Assembly: GCF_016086655.4 (NCBI RefSeq)
Contig: NC_052139.2
Span: forward strand, 25,858,002-25,922,001
DNA: 64,000 nucleotides
From: Lepeophtheirus salmonis
Lineage: Eukaryota; Arthropoda; Copepoda; Siphonostomatoida; Caligidae
Reading direction: 5' to 3'
Within the stretch, counting starts at the first letter, position 1. Every line of letters begins with the position of its first letter. A program made the position numbers and the translations under genes. Shown here piece after piece: positions 45,890-55,330 of this stretch. The notes beneath the pieces were generated by a model that was not told the DNA's origin, did no database searches, and saw nothing but the letters and a program-made list of their open reading frames with translations.

Positions 45890-46331
45890 TCAAGGATTCT
45901 CCCATCTCTGTAACTCATTCAAATTGTACTACGAGTTTTTTCCCACGTAATTTTTTTCTGCAATATACTTTTTAACAAACGTGATTACCTCATCATCTGA
46001 CAAAGATATTGACAGTCTACTGTTTCGACTGTATTTGTATTGCGGGCCTATAATGGTGTATCCAAGTTTCATCTAGAGTAATGCCTCATTTCCAAAACTC
46101 TGATTTATTGCATTTAAACTCTGCAAACAGCTAACTTGATAATCAATTTTGTACATTTTCACAAAAAGACGCACATCAACTCACTCAAACGACTGTCACA
46201 TAACAACTACGGGTCCAAAATGGTTGAAACTTTGGTGAGGTCATATATTTCAAAAGATGATAAATATATGCGATAATCTTTTATTGACGAGTTCTTCACG
46301 TTGAGGTCGGAAACTTTTCAGAACACCCTCC
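45890..46331 (-). pseudogene. Mariner with internal deletion (5' end, first D block, C-terminus)
   Basis: The right end at 46331, read in reverse, begins GGAGGGTGTTCTGAAAAGTT and abuts TA (46332-46333). The 5' flank matches the deletion derivative at 7.7 kb. The minus strand then reads MYKI (start), LFN-type remains, GITLDETWIHHY (first catalytic D, codon at 46071-46073), RPAIQIQSKQ, and then jumps to SDDEVITFVKKYIAEKNYVG and NELQRWE--KKIVEL, the C-terminus. The second and third catalytic D blocks are missing. The left terminal repeat was not located. Confidence 0.75.
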
Positions 46332-46529
46332 TATATTGTGAGTTGTGAATCGTGTGTATTTTCTAGCCGGTCCATTATTGATGAATTGGTAATATAAATA
46401 ATGAATTTTCTTATCCGGGGCGCGGTTGGCTTACATATTTAATTCTTAAATACATTCAAGTATACTCAAAACCTCATTGGTGTGTCAGAAATGTCCTCAT
46501 AAATCACGGAGAGTAACATTGAGGGTTTG

Positions 46530-46695
46530 TTGCAGGATTTTATTTTGAAGACCCTGTTAGACTAAGAGTTGAATCAATGATCAACATCGTCGTAATTCTT
46601 GCAAATGTCCTTGTTTGTTTCCTTCTCTCCCTCCTTCCTTGCCACAACTGATTCTAGCTGACCAAAACATCTTCCAAGTTGTCATGGTTACCATG
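46530..46695 (+). repeat. Dispersed repeat R3, copy 4
   Basis: CCTGTTAGACTAAGAGTTGA (46551-) followed by ATGATCAACATCGTCG and TTTCCTTCTCTCCCTCCTTC matches the copies at 24.4 and 47.6 kb in order. No conserved open frame. Confidence 0.7.
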
Positions 46696-46699
46696 TTGA

Positions 46700-47585
46700 A
46701 TTTCGGTTACCTTATACACAGGATTTTTATTCGTAACTATACTGTTAGATATAGCGCTGTGATTGTCCATATTTAGACAGAGGACTACAGTCCAGTCCCC
46801 TTTAGTCTAGGTCCACTTGTCAGGTCCTAAATAAGATAAAATCGATCCCTCGTGATGTCATTGAGCGTGCATTTTCTTTTTTATTATTGCGTGATGTAAT
46901 AGGATAAATAATATTACGAAATAGAAATAAAATATGTTCGTTATATATTGCATTATCATGAAAAAATGAATATTATTTGCAAATATGTGCAATACTCTTA
47001 TTAAATTACTCGTAGTAGAGTAGGTTTATCTGGAGTTGCCCGGGATATTAAGCAATATATACCTTTAAATTTTAAGAATTCATTTTGTTGGTTGTTGATA
47101 TGTATCTTTGCACACTCCAAAAAAAAGATGATTGTAAGGTTTAGAGAGTAAAAAAATATTGAAGTTGAACATTCGTTTGCTCAACTTTTATATTATTGTC
47201 AAAAAAAATCTCCTTTTACAATCTCCTTTAATAAAAAGAGTAAAAAAAAACACATGGGAACTTGCAGTAAGAATAATTCAAAGAACATTAAGGGTTTTAT
47301 TTTTTGTTTGATATAAAGTAGTCGTTTTTTTAGTCAACTTTTTGTTATGTTAGAAAAAAGTTATTTTAAGGGCACTATGGCTGTTAAAGAAAAAAAAATG
47401 TTAGCAAAACCATTTCTTGAGCTTAAAAGCCTATATAATAAAGAACCAATTTTATTTTCCTCAGCAGTTGTCATTATTATTTAATTCCTGAGTAGTGAAG
47501 TTTCTTTCCTAAATATGTCGATTCATTTATATTCAAAACCTGATTGAACATTCGTGCGTACTCATAAAAGAACGAGTGTAACCCA
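46700..47585. other. AT-rich stretch, no supported gene
   Basis: A GTCC/GGTCC-rich phrase near 46785-46850 (TACAGTCCAGTCCCC, CTAGGTCCACTTG) belongs to the loose dispersed family noted elsewhere. Nothing else recognised. Confidence 0.4.
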
Positions 47586-47589
47586 AATG

Positions 47590-47745
47590 ATATGTTACAG
47601 TGTTAGAATTGAAGGTCCTTGTTGGACTCAGAGTAGAATTGAGGATCAACAACGGAGTAATTTTGGCGGCAAATTTCTTTGTTTATATCCTTTTCTCCTT
47701 CCTCCATTGTCACATCTGATTGTAGATGATCTAACCATACGTCAT
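47590..47745 (+). repeat. Dispersed repeat R3, copy 5
   Basis: AAGGTCCTTGTTGGACTCAG followed by AGTAGAATTGAGGATC and, later, CTTTTCTCCTTCCTCCATTG and CACATCTGATTGTAGATGAT is the copy that best links the others. The 125-codon open frame across it (47554-47931) is not shared by the other copies and is considered chance. Confidence 0.7.
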
Positions 47746-48075
47746 GAACATTATTCTTCCTTTCCTCCGAAACATTGTTCACATTATCAGGGTTACCAGT
47801 CTGATTTTTTATTTTGTTGTTGTTTTTGCATGCCCATTCTACGGTGGATTTTCATAATTCGGAATAAGTATTATTCCTTGTCAGGCAGAGTAGTTATGTC
47901 CTTTCTCAATAAGGAGTGGGATTTGTGCTAATTTCCTTTGCCGCTTGGCTGCTTGTGGCTGATCTAATTGTAATACAACAGTTATAGCAGCTAAGCTGCT
48001 AATTCTTCAAACTATTAGTATTGTCCCATTAATTTTTCGTTTCTTTTTACCCACCGGCAGGGTGCATTACTATAT

Positions 48076-48245
48076 ATATGAGGGTCGTTGGAAAAGTCCG
48101 TATATTGTTGGAAAAATGGTACTACTTTTGTATATCAAGGAAATGTTAGGTTCTTCCATCCTTTGGAAGAGTAGATACCAACTTTCAGCCAGATCCGTCT
48201 ATTTCTTTCTGTTTGACATTTGTTTGAATCGAAGAACGGTCTTCC
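48076..48245 (+). mobile_element. Mariner 5' terminal fragment
   Basis: TA then TGAGGGTCGTTGGAAAAGTC is a mariner-type terminal repeat. The following leader contains ACCAACTTTCAGCCAGATCC and CTTTCTGTTTGACATTTGTT, matched at both ends of the rearranged mariner at 58.06-58.76 kb (CAAACTTTCAGGCAGATCGG, CTTTTTGTTTGGCATTCGTT). The transposase start should follow but no coding sequence is recognisable after 48245. Confidence 0.65.
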
Positions 48246-48585
48246 CCTTTTATGGCGCATATATCCCTGTGATAAACCATTGTTTAGTTTGTTTTTTGGT
48301 TGTTTAAGGGACTCTAAATGGGAGACATTGGTAGATGAATCAGTAATTCGTTGTAATCAATATCATTGCCAGACCTGGAGTAGGGCTTTTGTCTATTTAC
48401 TTCATCTTAGAACACGTCGCAGCTCACACTTTTGGTACATCCTCACTAAACAAAAGTGAAGCCGTCAAAATTACATTGCAACCGTTATGTTGTTTCTACC
48501 CATAAGAACAGAAACTGACTTAATACCACCAATTTTTTCCACAGTGGCCTTAAGGTCAATCATTACATCAAGCTGCCGGATGATC
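48246..48585. other. Unassigned stretch between mariner end and transposase scrap
   Basis: The minus strand near 48590-48470 reads ELEMIIRQLDVMIDLKATVE without a stop, which has a coding look, but no domain is recognised. The plus open frame 48220-48459 is unsupported. Confidence 0.25.
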
Positions 48586-48589
48586 ATTT

Positions 48590-48930
48590 CCAGCTCTTGA
48601 TTGAATAAGTTGCAGTGGAAAGGTCATTTGTCTGACAACAAGACTATGCACCATGCAAACGTTTACCTGGTTGTCATATTTTTATTTTTGACTTTAATAG
48701 ACCCTTTGTTTGGCCTTCAGGGTCACCCTTGTACCCCCATGTACTTTTTTTTGCGTGAGGCACAGTTCAGTGGTACAGTCATAGATCATCCTGCAACACA
48801 AAATCTGTCCTGATGTACAGGATCTGGGAGGAATTCCAGAATCTGCCAAAGGAGACTTTCGTCAAAACCTGAGCCTGTTAAGTTGGGTGAGTCGAGGCTG
48901 TTATTGACGAGATAAACGATCATAGTAAAC
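48590..48930 (+). pseudogene. Probable Tc1/mariner transposase C-terminal scrap
   Basis: Near 48815-48910 the plus strand reads MYRIWEEFQNLPKETFVKT followed, with stops and a frame change, by a V-S-EAVID-type end, the order seen at Tc1/mariner C-termini (W---LP-----KAC--F--R-EAVI-A-G). The upstream 220 bp (48600-48813) is open but not recognisable. Confidence is limited by the short length. Confidence 0.35.
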
Positions 48931-49540
48931 ATTTTATTTAGTTTTAATCAGCTTTTATTTATAATTGGTTTTATAAAAAAAACAGATAATTAGTCTATGA
49001 GAAAATCTGTTTCAAAAATAGATCGTGTTGGTTGTGAAACAAACATTGCATCCTATATGTTCAACTCGAGGAAATTGAACTCGGGGAAAGAAAATAGACT
49101 GCGGGTGTGAGTAAAGAACTCAATTAGATGCAAGTACATTTTTATATATATAACACATTCTCCCCTTTAATTTTACTTTTTGTAGGACAAGACTAATGGT
49201 TATTGGGGTGGAGGTGATGGTAGTTGGTTGGGTGGATGGTTGGTGGAGTTCAACTTCTACTAAATTACGTTACTCCCTCATTCCATTCCTCCTCTCTTTC
49301 TCTCCGTCTAAGTTATTCTTTAATAAATCAAACGACATCCCTTCTATATATATACTACAAAACAACGGATTCCTTAGTTTGTATAGCCATCAATAGTTAA
49401 CGTCGCTAAATCTTATTTAATTCATATATTGATTCTCCTGGGATTACCCTATTATTAACTCGTAGGGTATTCATTTCTTCTTATTAACTACTCAGATGAA
49501 GTTGTAAACATCTTTCTAATTGACTCTGTCAATAAAAACA
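48931..49540. other. AT-rich stretch, no supported gene
   Basis: Contains a GGT/GTTGG-rich run at 49195-49250. No gene recognised. Confidence 0.45.
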
Positions 49541-49549
49541 GTTCTAGAA

Positions 49550-50083
49550 GGACCTCAGCAGGGAGGGGGTGGCTGGAAGGGCTGTAGACCCCTCCCCTTT
49601 CAGGATTGTTTTATTCTTACTAGGAAATTTAACATTTGAAATTTAATAAAATTTCTTCAAATTTTTAAAAAAAAAATTTACTTTTCTGTGAATAGTTGTG
49701 GATTTTAGAAATTTTTCTCACAAAAATAAAAGTTTGAAATTTAATTAAACTTAATTTTCCGTGTAATCTATGGATTTTTGAAATTTTTTTCCGAATGATT
49801 CAAATATCATTTTTTTTTACAAAACATTACAAAAAAAAAGTCAGTTTTTCTGACAAACTCTGAATTTTTTATTTTTTTTTTGCAAAAATCAATTTTTGAA
49901 AATAACTTTGGATTTTTATGAATTTTTTTTCAAAAAATTTTTTTTTTTTTTGAATAACTGGATTTTTGACAAAAATTCCGAAAATTTTAATTTTCTTACA
50001 ATTTTTTTTTTTTTTTATTAATCCGAAACCCAAGCCCTTGCACAGCCCCCCAGCCCCCAAATATAATTCTGCGGACGCCCGTG
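49550..50083. mobile_element. hAT-type MITE with 8-bp target duplication
   Basis: TTCTAGAA (49542-49549) and TTCTAGGA (50084-50091) flank the element, 7 of 8 positions equal. The right end, reversed, reads CACGGGCGTCCGCAGAATTA, near-identical in core to the MITE end at 54.98 kb. The left end (GGACCTCAGCAGGGAGGGGG) is more diverged. The interior is a long series of GAAATTTTT/CAAAAATT inverted phrases without coding capacity. It needs a hAT transposase in trans. Confidence 0.7.
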
Positions 50084-50099
50084 TTCTAGGACACTTAGC

Positions 50100-50865
50100 C
50101 GATAACGTTTTTAGTTCCTGACATTTTGCTGAAGGACAATTTGCTGAAAGGACATTTCGCTAAAATAACATTTGGCCAAAAACGATATTTAATTTATTCT
50201 TATAGACGATTGTATATTTTTATTCACTTATAAATGTAATATAAGTAAATTAACAAAATTCTTTTGCAGAAAAATATTTTATTTATTTATTATCATTATA
50301 TAATCAGAACAAATTAGTATGTAGTTTGTAGGTATTTTGAAGTTTTACTGTTGCAGTACTTTAAGTAATAAATAAACACGATAGCGATTCGAATGAAAGA
50401 AGTGATAATCACTCAAACTATACTCTTCTTTACATTTTCCCTGGCTTACTTGTCTCGACCTTTGAGAGCCTCCTTGAATCTTCTCGTTGGTTTGCCTCAC
50501 AACAGCCCTTATTTTTGACATATTTTAGATCCTAAGGACATGGAATAAACTGCTATTGTCTAAGATAAAACTTGTAAGTAAGCATTAGATGATAACAAAA
50601 AAGTAATTCACATTGCTATCGTGTTTATTTATTACTTTAAGTACACCAGCGGTAAATATTCAAACCACATACTAATGTGTTGTTTATTTATAACGATCAT
50701 TTATGAATATAATTATTAAATATATATATTTTTAATTGAATTAAAATATATAATCACATAAATCAATATATTACATTTCATTTTTCGAGCAAATCTCCCT
50801 AAATGGTCCTTTGTCAAATTGTCCTTCAACAAAATGTACATTTGGGAAATTGTCGTTTCGGCAAA
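50100..50865. mobile_element. Foldback-type element with long inverted arms
   Basis: The left arm runs from about 50100 to 50390 and the right from about 50610 to 50865. Outer check: ACATTTTGCTGAAGGACAAT (50121-50140) pairs with ATTGTCCTTCAACAAAATGT (50819-50838), 19 of 20. Inner check: 50357-50388 pairs with 50613-50644 with two mismatches over about 32 positions (AATAAATAAACACGATAGC core). Arms differ in length by indels. The loop of about 220 bp has no open frame of note. It begins a few bases after the MITE above. No flanking target duplication was established. Confidence 0.75.
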
Positions 50866-51270
50866 AATGTTTTCGAACAATTGTATTAGGAATGTATTCG
50901 AATCGGCCTGACTTTCAATATCTAACAAAAGAGGGATGTAGGATTTCATAATATGAGCCAACCTGAAATTAATTGACTCCTGAGTACGGAGAGAAACTCC
51001 CTCTTTTTAATTAAATTTATTAACAACTATTTATGCTTAAATAAATTATGTATTTTTTTAATATCCGTAATTAGTTAAAAGTTAAACATTACAAAAAGTA
51101 AGCAATTTTGAAACTTATTAATCAAGTTCCTTTTTATATAAAAATGATTAGGAATTGTCCATATAGACGGTACAGGATCCAGAATGGACTTATACTTTGG
51201 TATTGGTTCATCCCTACCTAAAACTCTTAAGGCCCTTAATTTTCTATAATGATAAAACTACAAAAATGAA
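50866..51270. other. AT-rich stretch, no gene
   Basis: Nothing recognised; GGCAAAAATGTTTTCGAAC at 50860-50878 may still belong to the foldback element. Confidence 0.4.
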
Positions 51271-51276
51271 AACATA

Positions 51277-52164
51277 CGTAGGCTGCTATATATATTTCTT
51301 GCCTAGGCTACACTAAGTGTTGTCAGGTGCAATTTGACATGTTCTTTGGCAAGTTTGAGAGCATAATCCTACTCAGAATGTTTTGACGCACGACCATCAT
51401 TGGTGTTGTTTACTGTGACTCAAAATAATTAATTTGACAAAAAAATGAAATTAAGTCGTGAATATATTCGTGCAATCATTTTTCACAACTTTCGGCGCGG
51501 ATGATCCCGACAAGAGTGTATTGATTGACTTAAGTCTTTGAGTGTTGATAAAGCATCATCTTATAGTACTGTGAAAAACTGGTTTAATGAATTCAATCGT
51601 CCAAAAACGGCCATTCTACTAGAAAATATTGATGCTGTGCGTGAAGTGATAATGCGAGACGAGCCAAATCCAACGAAATTTGTTTGTTGAAGAAACACTT
51701 TGAATTAAATGGTCGCCTGTTTCTTCGGCAACACTGGTCATGTGGCAACGATTCTACTTGAGCATCGTAGAAGGGTCAATTCTGAGTGGTACATCACAAT
51801 TTGTTTGTCTGAAGTCTTTGGAGAAATTCGAAAAGCAAACAAGAGAAGACAAATCATTCTTCACCATGACAATGGATGCTCTTACACATTGGCTCACCCC
51901 GGTGCCTTTTTGACCGGTCAAAACGTCCAATTGAGGAGTCATCCGCCGTCCAGCCATGACTTGTCACCCAAAAAGATACTGTTGAAGCGTTTTAAATCCA
52001 TGTTTTGAACGTGTCTCAGTCAGAGTGGAAAAAGAGTTCCGACAATTGGTTTGAGCCCCTGTATAAATCATGCTGGAGAATACTTTGAAAAACAATAAAG
52101 CCATTTTTGATGATAAATATTCCCATTTTGATTATTAAGCCAGAGATATATATAGTAGGCTACG
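51277..52164 (+). mobile_element. Mariner element (0.89 kb) with TA target sites, internally deleted
   Basis: The left end CGTAGGCTGCTATATATATT and the reversed right end CGTAGCCTACTATATATATC agree at 17 of 20 positions and continue as TCT-GC-TA. TA flanks both sides (51275-51276, 52165-52166). The length is about 400 bp below a complete mariner. The transposase inside is in the expected orientation. Confidence 0.88.
51445..52098 (+). pseudogene. Mariner (DD34D-type) transposase with internal deletion
   Basis: ATG 51445 starts KLSREYIRAIIFHNFRRG, a stop, then LKSLSVDKASSYSTVKNWFN (first helix-turn-helix) and ENIDAVREVIMRDEPN (second). After a jump near 51700 it reads MVACFFGNTGHVATILLEHR, FGEIRKANKRRQIILHHDNG (second catalytic D, codon 51868) and SSHDLSPKKILLKRF, where the family has SPDLAPNDFFLF, so the third D is lost. 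The end, SQS--WK----W, INHAGEYFEKQ and stop at 52096, is intact. The block with the first catalytic D is deleted. Identity of the retained blocks to living mariners looks high, so decay is moderate. Confidence 0.88.
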
Positions 52165-52169
52165 TAGGT

Positions 52170-53135
52170 ACATAAAAGAAAAGGAAGTGTTTATTCCATA
52201 GACGAGAGAGATGTGAAATTGATCAAGACAGTCAAGTTTGTATGTTGGGTAGCTATAGGTAAATATGTATGTAATTTAAACTAATACTCTGTAGGGGAAA
52301 GAGCTAGGTTACACTTCTCATACTTTGAATTGAAGAGAGGGATGGGATGTGAAATAGGGGAAGAAAATGAAAATTTATTGTTCTTCTATTAGGTAAGACA
52401 AGAAAGGCGAAACTTATTTTATTTTTGACTGTAATGAACAAAGAGAGAGGTTCATTCTCTGTTATTTTTTCTTATTTTTGTTTTATTATGGATCCTTAAG
52501 TTTTTATTTCCATACCTAATTTTTTCAGGTCATAAAATAATGTATATACAAATGTACAATTTTATACACACCTTACAAAGTCATGCTTGAAGCAAAATAG
52601 TCTAAATATAGTTTATGTACAAAACTTTGATTAGTTTTAGCTCTTTTTCCTATGGACTTCCTTTCAAACTTCTTCTTCTTCAACAAAAACAAAACATGCC
52701 TTCACTTTCTTTAATTTAACAGGCAAATCCATAAACAAAAGAAAAGAATAATGGTCCCCTACCATCAAACTAAGTCATGTTTAATATTTAAGGTACACTC
52801 TGCAGAGAAGACGGGGAACAGTTGACAACATGGTCTTCTATGGACGGACACAAAACTTACATTAAAATTGCATAAGAAGAAGTTAATTTTTTTGATAAAA
52901 ATTTGAAAAATTGAATTTCAAATTTCAAATTTTTTACTTTATTTTTTTTTAAATTAATATTTGAAATTATTTCCCTGCAAAAAATTTTATTTATTGAATT
53001 TTTTTTCCAAAAAAATTATTTTATTAAAATTTAAGTTGTTAAATTTTGATTATTTTACTCAAAATGATAAGTTTTCATTAAATACCTTTTGATTTTTTAC
53101 TTTGAATACCTTTGGACTTTTTTTTTATAACTAAA
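52170..53135. other. AT-rich stretch; MITE-like from about 52850
   Basis: No gene. From about 52850 the sequence changes to the GAAATTTTT/CAAAAATT style of the hAT-type MITEs and runs to about 53310, where AACCAAGCCCTCCCCCCTAA resembles the sub-terminal part of the element at 49.55-50.08 kb. Ends and target duplication were not fixed. Confidence 0.4.
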
Positions 53136-53139
53136 ATAT

Positions 53140-53264
53140 TAACATTTGAAATTTTTTTCCCTAGGAAAAAAATTTTGAAGAAAAAATGAAAAATTAAATT
53201 TTTCCTAGGGAAAAAAATTTCAAATGTTAGGAAAAATTTAATTTTTCATTTTTTCTTCAAAATT
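53140..53264. repeat. Interlaced perfect palindrome, order A-B-A'-B'
   Basis: Segment A (53140-53170, 31 bp) has its exact reverse complement at 53199-53229. Segment B (53171-53205, 35 bp) has its exact reverse complement at 53230-53264. A and B are adjacent, and A' and B' are adjacent; A' overlaps the last 7 bases of B (TTTTTCC). All pairs are perfect by eye. Either hairpin can form but not both fully at once. Non-coding. Confidence 0.92.
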
Positions 53265-54780
53265 TTTTTTTTTAGATTTAAAAAAAAAAACCAAGCCCTC
53301 CCCCCTAAAAAAATAGATATAATCTCCATACCTATTTTTGTTTGTTCATTGTTTAAAAAAAGGAGATTTTTTCCTCTCCCCCATGTTCTAATGTTGGGTT
53401 TTGGTGTTAGGGTTAGGATTCTGACTGAAAACAAACTAATTCTGCCCTTCTAAGAAGTCTGGATTAGTCTCAAAGAAAAATTCGGTCTACATGTGTCTCA
53501 AAGAAAAAAATCCATTCTAACCCGATTTTATAGATGAACTAGCAATGACGTCATATGTATTTCAAAACTGTGAACACGTGTATAACATCCTCATCTTCAA
53601 ATCAATTATATATATTATACAGCTCATAAATCAGATTAAGCTAAAAAATCGACCTCACTATGTATCATGTCTTACCTATAATGTATCGCGCAACCTTTCA
53701 TAGACATATGAACAGAGGGGGAAAGCGCAAAATCAGTTGAAACTTATGTAATTTTGGGCCAAGTCCTCCCAACACTATTAATAAACCAAAGTTAATCTCT
53801 ATGAATGTATCTTAGATAAAAAAACATTCATTCCTGATCTATAAAATAACAATATAGTCATGACAATAAAATCTTGCAGGCGTTTTGTATGTAGCATCGA
53901 GCGTCTGTAGAAAAGGTTTAGCCAGGTAGCGTACTAGAGACTAAAGTACTTGCTGGTTCATTATTCATCACGTCATATTAAGTATTATGATTTTTATTCT
54001 TTCATTCTTCGTGGAGATAACTTTTCATATTGAGTAACTACACGTGAATATACTCATAAAAACGGTGAGTAACACTGACAATTTATTTTTAAAACTAGGT
54101 TTGTCTGTTCAAAGACGCGTAATACCTCTATCTAATGCCGTGTACTACCACTAGCTATACAATGATAGTTGAAATTTTTCCTTAGTTTAACTTGAATTAA
54201 TTTTTATTCTAACAATCAACGTTCAAAATACGGATGAAGGAAAAGACGCAAAAACATCCTTAGCTGACGACAAGATACACTGGATGTATATTTTGTTTGC
54301 TAGTGAGGTTACAACTTTATATATTGAGACCGGTTCTGAGTTCTGAGATTGCCGTCTGGACCGAAATATTGGTACATGACATGAAAAAATTATTAATGAG
54401 CGAACCGATCTAAAAATTCGGTCTGAGACACAGTGCTAACACTAATATCAATATATTCACCTATGTAGGTAAATTAATATACATAGTTTCATATTTGCTT
54501 ACGTATCTATTATTTCAATTAATTATTCATGACTCTCGTTGAAACTACTGTATTAATGTACTTTAATGTGCCCTTTTTATGTAGGCATAGAAAACAAGGA
54601 CATTTTGATAACGATCCCACTATGCATATTGTACATATATTATGTGCATAAAACCAAGCTTATTAATGCTGCTGCTTTATAACAAGGCGACGGGGGGGGT
54701 ACCTGCTGCTGGGCGTAAGCGGGAAAATAAAACTCTGCATTATATGAAATCTGCTTTATGCGGGGACTTTTTTAAACTAA
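53265..54780. other. AT-rich stretch with GGTC-rich repeats, no supported gene
   Basis: 53450-53530 (GGATTAGTCTCAAAGAAAAA, then TTCGGTCTACATGTGTCTCA) and 54328-54432 (GAGACCGGTTCTGAG, TTCGGTCTGAGACACAG) belong to the loose dispersed family also seen at 40.95 and 60.8-61.3 kb. The plus open frame 54642-54968 is discussed under rejected items. Confidence 0.4.
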
Positions 54781-55330
54781 AACTCAGTGTAGTATTAGCC
54801 CTTATTTATTCAGTACAGTTCAGTCTAGTTTTAGCACCGGTCCCATCAATCCTTGGGACCGGTCCTTCAGACTGCCGGTCTTACGGACTGTCAGTACCAG
54901 AACTCATAAAAAAAGGAGAAGTAAAGTTGAGTGACGTCATCAAGAACCAACAACATAAACTTTCATGACTGAGTTGCAAGGGGCGTCCGCAGGATTATAT
55001 ATATATATTTTTGGGGGGTACGGCTTGGTTTTTCAAAGCATTTTTTCAAAAATTCAAAACTTGGACTTATTGGAGTGATAATTCTTAGCGTTTCACAGAA
55101 AGTTAAATATGTTGTAGAAAAAAAAATAGTTAATTTTATATCAAAAATTAACTTACAAATATAATTTTTTTGAAATAAAATTTATAATATGTAATTTCTT
55201 GGAATTTTTTTTGCAAAATCCACACCTATTTGTAGGGATACAGCCCCTTCAACCCACACCTGATGAATGACTGAAGTGGAACGGACCGAGACTGAGCTGG
55301 ACGGGACTGCAGTCTTTAGTATTTAATTAA
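54780..55330. repeat. ACCGG-rich repeat interrupted by a MITE
   Basis: The left part (54780-54972) contains CACCGGTCCC, GGGACCGGTCC and GCCGGTCTTACGGACTG; the right part (55275-55330) contains GGAACGGACCGAGACTG, GGACGGGACTGCAGTC. They read as two halves of one ACCGG/GGACC-rich repeat, parted by the 294-bp MITE at 54973-55266. The class of the host repeat is unknown. Confidence 0.55.
54973..55266. mobile_element. hAT-type MITE with perfect 8-bp target duplication
   Basis: ATGACTGA occurs exactly at 54965-54972 and again at 55267-55274. The inserted 294 bp begins GTTGCAAGGGGCGTCCGCAG and ends CACACCTGATGA. The first 20 or so bases match, in orientation or reverse, ends at 19.57, 25.81 and 50.07 kb. 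The interior has GGTACGGCTTGGTTTTTCAA and then AT-rich inverted phrases. No coding capacity. An 8-bp duplication is the signature of hAT transposition. Confidence 0.82.

Noticed and set aside
47554..47931. Plus open frame of 125 codons
   Set aside because: Crosses the edge of repeat R3; other copies of that repeat do not keep the frame.
54642..54968. Plus open frame of 108 codons ending at the MITE
   Set aside because: Its second half is the ACCGG-rich repeat and its stop lies at the MITE insertion point, so it reads repeat sequence, not a gene.
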